Part shown: positions 34,092 through 41,881 of the stretch, in pieces
Layout of the letters: every line of letters begins with the position of its first letter
How positions within the stretch are numbered: the first letter of the stretch is position 1
IMG/VR virus record: IMGVR_UViG_3300033064_001021
Location: 1-62,878 of that record
Source of the DNA: a virus
Direction: 5' to 3' (one strand)
Length of the DNA stretch: 62,878 nt
Program-made: the position numbers and the translations under genes
Notes under the pieces: model-generated
Database searches by the model: none
What the model saw: only the letters and a program-made list of their open reading frames with translations
What the model was told of the DNA's origin: nothing

Positions 34092-34372
34092 GTCTCTGGA
34101 CGGCGATCTTGAAGCTGATGCCCGGAAGGTGCCCCGAGTGTGGGACCAGGCTGATCCATCGAAACGGTCTGACCACGACGATGCTGTGGCCCGGTACGGC
34201 AGAGGCGTGGGTTTGTCCGAGCTTGTGCTGGGGGAAATGCAAGACCTTCCTGGGTCACGGCTGGCAGGTAGAGGTCACGGACAACCGTGAGTTCCTGATG
34301 GACATTGCTAACCGGCTGTCACTCCCCGTGACTGTCACTGAGATCAAGGACAAGGATGCCAATCCAGCTTGA
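34088..34372 (+). CDS. Small zinc-ribbon protein
   Basis: 94 residues. The N-terminal CPECG pair and a later VCPSLCWGKC cluster form a likely four-cysteine ribbon, followed by a short alpha/beta tail. The ATGA overlap couples it to the upstream gene. The downstream gene begins 17 bases before its stop. Confidence 0.6.
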   Translation: MSLWTAILKLMPGRCPECGTRLIHRNGLTTTMLWPGTAEAWVCPSLCWGKCKTFLGHGWQVEVTDNREFLMDIANRLSLPVTVTEIKDKDANPA

Positions 34373-34652
34373 TCAGGACCGCTGGCTCTCCTTCGACGAC
34401 CCCCGGTTCTTCCGCACAGGGTATCGCTACCGGGGGACGGGCTTCACCCTGTTCCTGTTCACGGACCAGGCGGTAGGCGACATGATGCTGGTGGTTCGTG
34501 ACCGTTGGGGAACCGAGGTTCACCACCACGTCATGAGCCTGGTCGAGGAGGAAGCCAGGGACTCCGCCTGGTGGGACGAAGGCAAGAGGATTGCCGAGGA
34601 CATCGTGAACATCGTGGCTCGGACCAACTCCTTGGACATCCCTGGGGGTTGA
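34356..34652 (+). CDS. Hypothetical protein
   Basis: 98 residues, probably beta-rich at first (RYRGTGFTLFLFTDQ) then helical. No recognised family. It is the last gene of this packed unit; a possible promoter core (TGTAAGGCAC, near 34666) follows before the metzincin-like gene. Confidence 0.55.
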   Translation: MPIQLDQDRWLSFDDPRFFRTGYRYRGTGFTLFLFTDQAVGDMMLVVRDRWGTEVHHHVMSLVEEEARDSAWWDEGKRIAEDIVNIVARTNSLDIPGG

Positions 34653-34695
34653 TGCGGTAGTGTAAGGCACAACCCCCCAAGATATGGAGGATGAC

Positions 34696-35352
34696 ATGTC
34701 CTTGACGTTGCTCGACAAGGTTCGGATGCGGGAGATGCTGGAAGGGGAGACCCACCACGATCTCCGCGAGCTTCCGATGAGGGATCTGGTGAAGCGTATG
34801 CCGATCCAGTGGGGAGCCAGGGACAACCTGTTCCCGCTGAAGGTCGCCTTCTGGCCCGACACGAGCCACAAGGTGATGGCGGCCTACTACTTCGGGATGC
34901 ACAAGATCGAGAAGGCGGTCAAGGCCCCCTTCCCGTTGTTCGAGACCGTGGACATCAATTCCGGCCAGGTCCAGATCGCCTGTGGCGAGGTGCTGTTCGA
35001 GGACACCTCGGACCTCGACTCCATGTTCACCATGCCGGTTCCGGGCTTCCTGTTCGGCGGTGGTGAGACCGCGATGCCCGCCGCCGAGGAGCAGGAGATG
35101 GGCTCCTGCAATCTCTGGTGGAGCAAGGACACCGGGGAGATCGGCGGCAGCAGCCTCCTGATCGACTCGGGTGAAGGCTTCTATAGCCTCGGTCCCGTGG
35201 CTCTCCACGAGCTGCTGCACGCCTGTGGCTTCGGTCACGACCGGTTCACGCCGGGGTCCGTGATGTACCGGAACTTCGGCGACGTGCGGGAGATGGGCCG
35301 CCCCCTGGCGAGGGCTTTCCGTCAGATGTACGGCATCCCCGACCCCAAGTAG
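34696..35352 (+). CDS. Metzincin-like zinc metalloprotease
   Basis: 218 residues from ATG 34696 behind GGAGG. It contains HELLHACGFGHD, the extended metzincin zinc-binding motif HExxHxxGxxHD, and a later SVMY that could be the Met-turn. There is no secretion signal, so it acts in the cytoplasm or in virions. In phages a protease could mature structural proteins or attack host proteins; the target is unknown. Catalytic class is clear from the motif. Confidence 0.82.
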   Translation: MSLTLLDKVRMREMLEGETHHDLRELPMRDLVKRMPIQWGARDNLFPLKVAFWPDTSHKVMAAYYFGMHKIEKAVKAPFPLFETVDINSGQVQIACGEVLFEDTSDLDSMFTMPVPGFLFGGGETAMPAAEEQEMGSCNLWWSKDTGEIGGSSLLIDSGEGFYSLGPVALHELLHACGFGHDRFTPGSVMYRNFGDVREMGRPLARAFRQMYGIPDPK

Positions 35353-35365
35353 GAGTAGTAGAGGC

Positions 35366-35614
35366 ATGACCCTGACCTACTTCACCGCTGCTGCTGGTTC
35401 TGGGGCAGTTCAGATCACCATGGAGGGGGCTGCCCAGGCAGCCACGATGGGGATTCGGACCTTGTTCGTGTCTTTCGAGATGGCGAATGCCACCAGGATG
35501 CCCTGGGACGACGCTCGGGACCTTTGGCTGAAACGCCGAGCAGGCCGGGTGGGCTACTGGGGCTTCTTGGAGGGCATGAAGCAAAGGTCGAGGAGGAGGT
35601 GTTGGCGGCAATGA
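35366..35614 (+). CDS. Small protein resembling a degenerate P-loop (DnaB/RadA-like) fragment
   Basis: 82 residues. The start, YFTAAAGSGAVQIT then AATMGIRTLFVSFEM, follows the layout of DnaB/RadA cores (Walker A, helix, FSLEM strand) but lacks the Walker A lysine. It cannot be a working ATPase and may be a relic or a decoy that binds a replisome partner. The C terminus is basic. Its stop overlaps the next ATG. Confidence 0.45.
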   Translation: MTLTYFTAAAGSGAVQITMEGAAQAATMGIRTLFVSFEMANATRMPWDDARDLWLKRRAGRVGYWGFLEGMKQRSRRRCWRQ

Positions 35615-36066
35615 ACGGACCCGAGCCCAAGCCCAACATCATCTCCGACAAGTCCCACATCATGCTGGGGAACACGAAGTTCGACATCCTCTCCGACTCG
35701 TCCAACGTCGTGATGGGGAACAGCAAGGTCATTTTCTCCAAGCTGTTTCGTTTCCAGTGTGGGTGTGGCGAGGAGCTGGGGTACTTGGACGCCGAGTTCG
35801 ATTTTGACAAGCTCGACCCGAAGTTCCATGTGATGGCCGTTCAGATGATCCAGCAGTCGGGGATGAACCTGGTTCTCCCCCGAGGAGAGAGGCACACGTC
35901 ATGTCTGAGAGTGGTCTCTCCGAGTTCCGCATCGAGGAGCTGTTCCTGCACGCCCAAGAAGTCGAAGGACGACAACTTGCCTGTGGTGAAGACGGTTGTG
36001 CAGCGGATCATGGCGACCTTGGAGAAGCTCTTGCGGAGCTTCTTCGGTTCCGGAGGTCACGGGTGA
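35611..36066 (+). CDS. Hypothetical protein with CxC motif
   Basis: 151 residues. The first ~95 look well folded (LGNTKFDILSDSSNVVMG, FQCGCGEELGYL). From about 35895 to 35950 the frame reads as poor coding sequence, then becomes plausible again to a stop overlapping the GTG at 36063. In the same interval another frame starting at ATG 35901 looks coding, so a frameshift or genuine overlap exists here. Function unknown. Confidence 0.5.
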   Translation: MNGPEPKPNIISDKSHIMLGNTKFDILSDSSNVVMGNSKVIFSKLFRFQCGCGEELGYLDAEFDFDKLDPKFHVMAVQMIQQSGMNLVLPRGERHTSCLRVVSPSSASRSCSCTPKKSKDDNLPVVKTVVQRIMATLEKLLRSFFGSGGHG

Positions 36067-36689
36067 AGAATGAAGGAGCCATCCGGCAGAAGATCAAGCA
36101 GATCACCACCAGGCATCTGCACAAGATCCTGGACCGCAACCTGCGGGAGCGTCCCGAGAACTGCCAGTTCAACGAGACCCGAAAAGGTGAAGGCACCTTG
36201 GGGGTGCAGGTCTGCGGCTACAGGGACACCCCTTACGGCCAGCTCTGTGACCGTCGCTTTGGCGGGGTCGAGGTCGCCAAGACCTGTGGCTACTTCTCTT
36301 CTCACCTCTCCAAGCAGGAGATGAAGGACCGTTTCCAGCATTGGCTCACCACGGCTAGCATGGGGGAGATCGCCGCCAAGTTCCCCGACATCGCCGCCTT
36401 GATGTGGATGTTGGATGACCCCAACGGCCAGCGGAACATCGAGCTGGAGATCCCCGAGGAAGAGTCCGTGGACCGTCCTGCTGTGGCCTCGGCTACGACT
36501 GAGGACATGATGGTGTCCTCTGAGGTCGAGCTGGAGCAAGCCCAGCAGACCGTTGTCGAGCAGGCTACCCAGATCGATCAGCTCAACCGGACCTTGGGAC
36601 AGAAGGACCGCATCATCGAACAGCTCAAGAACAGCGACGGGAACGAAGGTCGTTTCCTGTTCAGGGGGGACCCGAAGAAGCATGGATAG
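36063..36689 (+). CDS. Hypothetical protein with C-terminal coiled coil
   Basis: 208 residues from GTG 36063, behind GGAGGT and coupled to the previous stop. The frame is open upstream to ATG 35901, which would add 54 residues but overlap the previous gene by 166 bases. A helical N terminus is followed by a Cys-containing domain (VCGYRDTPYGQLCDRRFGG, KTCGYF) and a coiled coil at the end. No family recognised. Confidence 0.6.
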   Translation: MKNEGAIRQKIKQITTRHLHKILDRNLRERPENCQFNETRKGEGTLGVQVCGYRDTPYGQLCDRRFGGVEVAKTCGYFSSHLSKQEMKDRFQHWLTTASMGEIAAKFPDIAALMWMLDDPNGQRNIELEIPEEESVDRPAVASATTEDMMVSSEVELEQAQQTVVEQATQIDQLNRTLGQKDRIIEQLKNSDGNEGRFLFRGDPKKHG

Positions 36690-37230
36690 CCTCCTCCAAC
36701 CGATGCCCGCCCAGTGGAAGGGCCGCAAGGGCGTCCCGTTGATGATGGAATTCAAGGTGGACCCCCAGCTCGCCCCGTTTCTGGTTTCCAGCTCCTCTTC
36801 TGTGATGTGGGTCTCCTCGGTTTCATCGGAGGGGAACATCCGGGCTGCCGTCCGTCGAGGCGTCAAGGAAGTGGGGTTCCTGTTCCAAGAGATGGTCGAG
36901 GCCATCACCTCGATGGGTCGGGAGGCCAAGTGGGGCAACGTCCACGAATTCTCGACCGACGGAGTTAAGCTGGCGATCCAGCACGTCCAGTCCTACGACC
37001 TCACCAAGGTCGAGATCCTGATCCACCGGAACAGCCTCAAGGAGCTGTTCGGCAAGGAGATGGAATTCGAGGGTGTCCCCGTCCAGCCGGTGAACTGGCT
37101 GAAGGAAGGGACCGCCATCGTACTGCCCCGAGACCGCTCTTACGTGGGGGTCGTGTCCCGATTTGGAGGCACCAGCGTCTTGGGTGTCGTACACAACGCC
37201 AGCAGAGGAGTAGGGATTGCAACTCGATGA
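36682..37230 (+). CDS. Hypothetical protein
   Basis: 182 residues, overlapping the previous gene by 8 bases and the primase gene by 4 (ATGA). The sequence suggests an alpha/beta fold with a central helix (EMVEAITSMGREAKWG). No family recognised. Strict coupling to the TOPRIM gene suggests a replication role. Confidence 0.6.
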   Translation: MDSLLQPMPAQWKGRKGVPLMMEFKVDPQLAPFLVSSSSSVMWVSSVSSEGNIRAAVRRGVKEVGFLFQEMVEAITSMGREAKWGNVHEFSTDGVKLAIQHVQSYDLTKVEILIHRNSLKELFGKEMEFEGVPVQPVNWLKEGTAIVLPRDRSYVGVVSRFGGTSVLGVVHNASRGVGIATR

Positions 37231-37898
37231 CCTGGTTGCAAGAAGCGATGGAGGCCCTGATCCTCACCGAGGAAGCGGAAGCCTACTTGTTGGGGCGTGG
37301 AGCTGTGCGGGAGTCCTTCACCGAGCTGGGTGAGGGCACCTGGATCACTTCTCCTGCTCCCCACCCAGACCCCCACTTCCACAAGCAGTACGGTCCCCAC
37401 GGCGAGCGCCTGGAGGGCTGGCTCACCTGTCCTATCCGGACTCCCCGAGGCGAGTACATCGGTTTCGAGGCCCGTCCTGTAGACCAGAAGATCATCACCC
37501 GCTACCTGGACTTCCCCAGGGCGTACTGGGTTCCCATCTGGATTGCCCATCAGGATGCCGCAGCGAAGCTCTGGGCCGGGGGTTCAGCTTGGGTCGTTGA
37601 GGGAAGGTTCGACCTTTATGCGATGGAGCACGTCGTCCCCGAGGCGGATACGGTGGTGTGCTCTGTCCGAGGTGTGATGACCCAGAAGCACGTCGAGTAT
37701 TTCCGACGGCTTGGGTGTCATGTGAACCTCGTCTACGACCGGGACGAGCAGGGTAGGATCGGTACTGAGAATTCCCTTGGGTGGATGCGTTCCTCCGGGG
37801 TGTCGTGTCAGGAATTCCCCTACGTCGGCGGCAAGGACCCCGGCGCAATCTGGGACAAGCAGGGCCTCGAAGGGCTGAAAGAAGCCTTCCTGGTCTGA
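37227..37898 (+). CDS. DnaG-like primase TOPRIM protein
   Basis: 223 residues. The N terminus LTEEAEAYLLGRGA and CPIRTPRGEYIGFEARP resemble the region before the DnaG catalytic core. The TOPRIM acidic residues are present as VVEGRFDLYAMEH (Glu) and VYDRDEQGR (Asp-x-Asp). There is no CHC2 zinc finger and no helicase domain, so it is a minimal primase core or needs partners. It could prime replication using the phage clamp system nearby. Confidence 0.72.
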   Translation: MTWLQEAMEALILTEEAEAYLLGRGAVRESFTELGEGTWITSPAPHPDPHFHKQYGPHGERLEGWLTCPIRTPRGEYIGFEARPVDQKIITRYLDFPRAYWVPIWIAHQDAAAKLWAGGSAWVVEGRFDLYAMEHVVPEADTVVCSVRGVMTQKHVEYFRRLGCHVNLVYDRDEQGRIGTENSLGWMRSSGVSCQEFPYVGGKDPGAIWDKQGLEGLKEAFLV

Positions 37899-37910
37899 AG
37901 GAGAGATTCG

Positions 37911-38441
37911 ATGTCGGGTGAAATGTGGAAAGCCAAGCCAGAGATCATGGACATGATGAAGCAGCTCGTCGCCAAGCACCAGCCGGACCTGGCGCTGGTG
38001 GTGGACGAGATTGCCATCGTCTTCCAGGAGAAGGCGGGCAAGAAGGCGGGGACGGTCATGCTCGGCAGCGTGCAGACCGCGAACCCCCTCCTCAACGTCC
38101 TGTCGGGTGAGGACTACAAGTTCATCATCAAGCTCCCGGCGGACGAGTGGCAGGACTTGACCGACAAGCAGCGGGAAGCTCTCCTCTTCCACTTCCTCTG
38201 CGGCTGCCGGGTCATCGAGGACGCCGAGAGCGGCGACATCAAGTGCTCCGTCGGTCCCCCGGACGTGGACTACTACTACGACGAGCTGGACCTCTACGGC
38301 GACTGGAGGCCCCGTGAGGAGGACGATGACGGTCCTTCGCTGATGGACCTTCTCCAGGGGACCGTGGCTCCCTCCCAGAGGGCTCCTGGGGCTGCTGCCT
38401 CGACCGAAGAGAAGAAGCAGGACGGAGACACCGCCGAGTAG
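37911..38441 (+). CDS. Putative phage metallopeptidase-domain protein
   Basis: 176 residues. It matches the layout of the phage 'putative metallopeptidase' family as I remember it: KHQPDLALVVDEIAIVFQEK, then DYKFIIKLPADEWQDLTDKQREALLFH and a Cys-containing FLCGCRV. The family name is a prediction; a zinc site is not obvious here. The C-terminal 40 residues are acidic and disordered. It lies between the primase and DnaX. Confidence 0.55.
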   Translation: MSGEMWKAKPEIMDMMKQLVAKHQPDLALVVDEIAIVFQEKAGKKAGTVMLGSVQTANPLLNVLSGEDYKFIIKLPADEWQDLTDKQREALLFHFLCGCRVIEDAESGDIKCSVGPPDVDYYYDELDLYGDWRPREEDDDGPSLMDLLQGTVAPSQRAPGAAASTEEKKQDGDTAE

Positions 38442-38468
38442 AGTAGTAGATCGAAAGAGGGGCGTGCC

Positions 38469-39926
38469 GTGAGCTTCGATACCAAGTACAGACCTCTGAG
38501 CTACGGCGATGTCCTCGGTCAGCAGGCCACTATCGATCTGCTCAAGGAGTACGTCCGGTCCGGCAAGGGCTTCCACCAGAGCTACCTGTTCGCTGGAGCC
38601 CACGGATCAGGCAAGACCACCTTGGGTCGCCTCTTGGCCCGAGCCCTTCTCTGCGAGTCCCCCAAGGACGGCGAACCTTGTGACGAGTGCTCCTCGTGCA
38701 AGGCGTTGCTGGAGTACGGAACCAGCGATAGCTTCACCGAGCTGGACGCTGCGAACAACTCCGGCAAGGGGGACATGAAGAAGATCATCGAGGAGCTGTC
38801 CTACTCGACCTTCACCGGGAACCGCCGCCTATACTTGTTCGATGAGGCCCACCGCCTCTCCACCCAGGCTTACGACGCCCTGCTCAAGCACCTGGAGGAC
38901 ACCGACCCGGCGACGGGTGAGACCCACCTGGTGTGCATCTTTTGTACGACAGAGCCCGAGCGTGTGAAGGACACCATCAAGTCCCGGTGTGCCTCCACCT
39001 TCGTCATCGAGATGCAGACGCCCGAGACCATCGCCGGACGCTTGGAGCACATCTGCAAGGAGGAGGAGCTGGAGTTCGATCCCGAGGTGCTTCCCTTGCT
39101 GGGAGAGCTGAAGGAGTGCCACGTTCGAGATGCCATCAAGGCCCTGGAAGGGGTCTCGATGATGGGGGAGATCAACCAGGAGAACGTCGAGAGGTATCTC
39201 CACCTTGACCTTCACCGCTTGTACCTCGATGTGCTGACCAAGCTCGGGGATGACCTCCAAGGTTCCCTCGAAGATGTCCGGGAGCTGCTCAAGCGGGTCT
39301 CTCCGACGACCATCTACGAGCGTCTGGCCCATCTCTGCGTGCTGGCCTACAAGGTGAAGTTGGGGATTGCCACGCCGCCTTCCTACTGGGATTCCGAATC
39401 CGTCACGGAGCTGGGGAACCGCTACGACAAGATGTTGCTCAAGTTCGCCGAGACCTTTGCCCAGAAGCCGGGTCGTCCGGTGCCTTCTGTCCTGGAGTGT
39501 GACCTGATCCATCTGCATTTCATGGCAAACGGTGTCGCCCTTGTGACAACCCCCTCCGATGCTGCAACAGCATTTGTCCCACCACCTGCTCCGGTACCTC
39601 AAAAAACCCAAGAAGAGGACTCCTCCCCTGAAAAAACGGAGGATACCCCCTCGCAAGTTGCAGAACTTTCTAAAAAAACCGTGCCCTTGCCTAAAAAAGA
39701 GGTGGACGAAAACCCGAGTAATGTTGCTATATTGACCCAGGACGACGAAGTTACGGCCAATGGGGTCTACGTCGTTGGTAGAGCCAAGTCACGGGGGGGC
39801 GATCAAACCGCCGCCACGGGCTCTACTTCTGGGCCATCTCAGCTAGACGGTCCTACCTTTTGCCATCTTCTTGCCCTTCGTGTTTCTGAGCTATCCGAGG
39901 GGCGGAAGCGTGGATCGTCGGGATGA
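38469..39926 (+). CDS. dnaX: DnaX-like clamp-loader ATPase (tau/gamma)
   Basis: 485 residues from GTG 38469. It has Walker A AGAHGSGKTT, the four-cysteine zinc module CDECSSC, the DEAH box FDEAHRLS and an SRC-type motif (KSRCASTF) of DnaX. Domain III ends around residue 360; the rest is a charged, disordered tail. That tail (39590-39710) has four A6-A7 runs in a GC-rich genome, one of which (A7 at 39672-39678) could cause slippage. With delta, delta' and beta it completes a phage clamp loader. Confidence 0.88.
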   Translation: MSFDTKYRPLSYGDVLGQQATIDLLKEYVRSGKGFHQSYLFAGAHGSGKTTLGRLLARALLCESPKDGEPCDECSSCKALLEYGTSDSFTELDAANNSGKGDMKKIIEELSYSTFTGNRRLYLFDEAHRLSTQAYDALLKHLEDTDPATGETHLVCIFCTTEPERVKDTIKSRCASTFVIEMQTPETIAGRLEHICKEEELEFDPEVLPLLGELKECHVRDAIKALEGVSMMGEINQENVERYLHLDLHRLYLDVLTKLGDDLQGSLEDVRELLKRVSPTTIYERLAHLCVLAYKVKLGIATPPSYWDSESVTELGNRYDKMLLKFAETFAQKPGRPVPSVLECDLIHLHFMANGVALVTTPSDAATAFVPPPAPVPQKTQEEDSSPEKTEDTPSQVAELSKKTVPLPKKEVDENPSNVAILTQDDEVTANGVYVVGRAKSRGGDQTAATGSTSGPSQLDGPTFCHLLALRVSELSEGRKRGSSG

Positions 39927-40458
39927 CCCAACCTGGGCGGCTCTCGAACTGAGTCGTGTAGGAGAATTGAAGATCGAAGACGGCTCGTTAGAGGATCTCC
40001 TCCAACGTGACCTCGATCTCCCTCCTAACTTCCCCATCTTCATTCCTGCCGCAAGCTACCCCCGAGATGGAAAGCTCGTCACGATCTTCTTGGTCGAGGG
40101 CTACTGCTTTGTAGGGACTGGGCTTCCCGAGGTGATGTACTTCGCCTTGGAGGAAAAACCCTACGTCAACAAGGTCATATCCTTTGTTGGACCCCACGGC
40201 ATCCGGGCCTTGAGTGCCATCCCCAACCAGCAGATCCAAGACATGAAAAATCAGCTTCACGAGCTGACCTCCGAGGACATTCAAGAAGGGTCAAGGGTCA
40301 AGATCACTGAGGGCATCTATCGCTCCCTGGAAGGGGATGTGGTGCATGTGAAGGGGGAGGAGGTCGCGGTGAAAATCGTCCTTCGTTCGATCCACGTCAT
40401 CACGACGTTGCCTCGTGTGTTCGTTGAAATCCTGAATCCGCAACAGGTAGGTGCATGA
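39910..40458 (+). CDS. NusG-like transcription factor with KOW domain
   Basis: 182 residues from GTG 39910, behind GAGGGGCGG, overlapping the end of dnaX by 17 bases. Residues ~40-100 resemble an NGN domain (FIPAASYPRDGKLVTIFLVE then GTGLPEVMYFALE). The C-terminal segment GSRVKITEGIYRSLEGDVV and the strands after it form a KOW motif. NusG proteins bind RNA polymerase and control elongation and termination; a phage copy may act as antiterminator. The HTH sigma-like gene follows immediately. Confidence 0.7.
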   Translation: MDRRDDPTWAALELSRVGELKIEDGSLEDLLQRDLDLPPNFPIFIPAASYPRDGKLVTIFLVEGYCFVGTGLPEVMYFALEEKPYVNKVISFVGPHGIRALSAIPNQQIQDMKNQLHELTSEDIQEGSRVKITEGIYRSLEGDVVHVKGEEVAVKIVLRSIHVITTLPRVFVEILNPQQVGA

Positions 40459-41066
40459 TGGCAAGTTGGACCGGACACCAAATGGTAGACCCCACCGAGA
40501 TCGAAACACGGTTCAGCAACGAGGACAGCCTCTCGGCGATGGACTCCATCTTCACCGAGCCCTCCGAAGAGTCCCAGGAGATGATCGTCAAGGTGAAGGA
40601 GATCATGGAGGCGTTCTTACCGCCCCGAGAAGCCGACTTCATCGACCTCTACTTCTTTCGACGGCTCCGGCAAACTGACATCGCCGCCATCTTCCGAGTC
40701 TCCCAGCCCACCGTTTGCTACCGCCTCCAACGAGCCACCGCTCGCATCCAGTTCATCCTCGGCCTCCCCGACATCGGGACCGTGCAGCTTCGAGAGCGCA
40801 TCCAGGAGTTTCTTCGGGACCCCCTCGACGTGGACATCATGGTGCTCATGTACGAAACGACGTGCCAGAGCGAAGTGGCGAAGCGCCTCGGGGTCAGTCA
40901 GGGTCTCGTCCGGCACCGCTTCATCCGAAGCATCAAGCAGATGCACAAGGACGAGGACATGGAGGAGTATGCCGAGCTGTTTTCCACCATCGCCGAGAAT
41001 TTGAACATCCTCCGCGAGGTCCAACGGAACCCCCCTCCAGAGCAAGTGCTTCGCATCGTCACCTGA
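40455..41066 (+). CDS. Sigma-like protein with two helix-turn-helix regions
   Basis: 203 residues. One region-4-like HTH lies at LPPREADFIDLYFFRRL then TDIAAIFRVSQPTVCYRL. A second is at QSEVAKRLGVSQGLVRHRF, about 80 residues later. No region 2 is visible, so it may be a partial sigma factor, an anti-sigma partner or a transcription activator. The start overlaps the NusG-like stop. With the gene at 2278 it forms the phage's likely transcription-programme set. Confidence 0.6.
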   Translation: MMASWTGHQMVDPTEIETRFSNEDSLSAMDSIFTEPSEESQEMIVKVKEIMEAFLPPREADFIDLYFFRRLRQTDIAAIFRVSQPTVCYRLQRATARIQFILGLPDIGTVQLRERIQEFLRDPLDVDIMVLMYETTCQSEVAKRLGVSQGLVRHRFIRSIKQMHKDEDMEEYAELFSTIAENLNILREVQRNPPPEQVLRIVT

Positions 41067-41128
41067 TCCTCTCCCGGTATTCTTCTTATCCGACCCCCTT
41101 TGTGAAGCCCTCGTTGAGAGGAGTAGGT

Positions 41129-41434
41129 GTGTCTGGGTCCGAACGACGAGTTGTGATAGCCCGATCAGTAGCCCGACGGTGGGTGGAGAAGAAGGCTGCC
41201 CCTGAGTACCGTTTCACGGTGCTGGGGGACACCCCCAAGGTCCGGACCCTCACGGGTCTCCTACGTTCGTTCCGTGATCGCAAGATCGCCATGGACAGCG
41301 TGGACCCTCTCCCCGACCTGGGCATCTGCGAGAAATTCGAGTCCGTGGAACTGTGGTCCTCGAACCGTCAGGCGATGCTTACGCTGAAAGCCTGGTGCGA
41401 GAAGCGGGGCATGGAAACCACAGGACTTTGGTAG
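41129..41434 (+). CDS. Hypothetical protein with RSVARRW motif
   Basis: 101 residues from GTG 41129 behind GAGAGGAG. Near the N terminus ARSVARRWVEKKAA is a copy of the R(I/V)AxR-aromatic motif that recurs in virion-type proteins. The rest is a small alpha/beta domain (YRFTVLGDTPKVRTLTGLL). A structural or packaged role is inferred from the motif and the tail genes that follow. Confidence 0.6.
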   Translation: MSGSERRVVIARSVARRWVEKKAAPEYRFTVLGDTPKVRTLTGLLRSFRDRKIAMDSVDPLPDLGICEKFESVELWSSNRQAMLTLKAWCEKRGMETTGLW

Positions 41435-41443
41435 GAGGCGACG

Positions 41444-41872
41444 GTGGCTCTGAGCCGGATTCAGTCGAGCTTCTCGTACTCGTCCTCCAGCGGGGGACAG
41501 TCGTACTACTTCACCGTCTTGGTGGACGAATCGGGGCTGATCACCGTGGGGAACATCCAGAGTTCCTCCGGGGCGGTCTGCGACTCGACTACAGGTGTGC
41601 CTCAGACGGTCCTCGATGACATCCAGACGGCCATCGGCCAGGTGGAGACACTCATGAGCCTGACTTCTGCCGCCAACGGGACGGTGACCTTCGTGGCCCA
41701 GACCTACGTGGACATCGTGTTCGTCGAGGCCATGTCCACGACGAGCTACCGGGTGACGTACTCCAAGGAGGACTTCATCCAGGTCCGGACCATCAACAAG
41801 ACCCTCACCGGATTCCGCATCGAGGTAGGGAGCACCTACTCCGGCGACATCGGGTGGGACGTGTTCGTGTAG
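41444..41872 (+). CDS. Tail-fibre-like beta-sandwich protein
   Basis: 142 residues. It is Ser/Thr rich, and the C-terminal half (TLTGFRIEVGSTYSGDIGWDVFV) resembles H-type lectin or tail-tip domains with a closing GWD strand. Likely a receptor-binding or adapter component. It is followed at once by the tailspike-like gene. Confidence 0.65.
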   Translation: MALSRIQSSFSYSSSSGGQSYYFTVLVDESGLITVGNIQSSSGAVCDSTTGVPQTVLDDIQTAIGQVETLMSLTSAANGTVTFVAQTYVDIVFVEAMSTTSYRVTYSKEDFIQVRTINKTLTGFRIEVGSTYSGDIGWDVFV

Positions 41873-41881
41873 GAGTGACCG

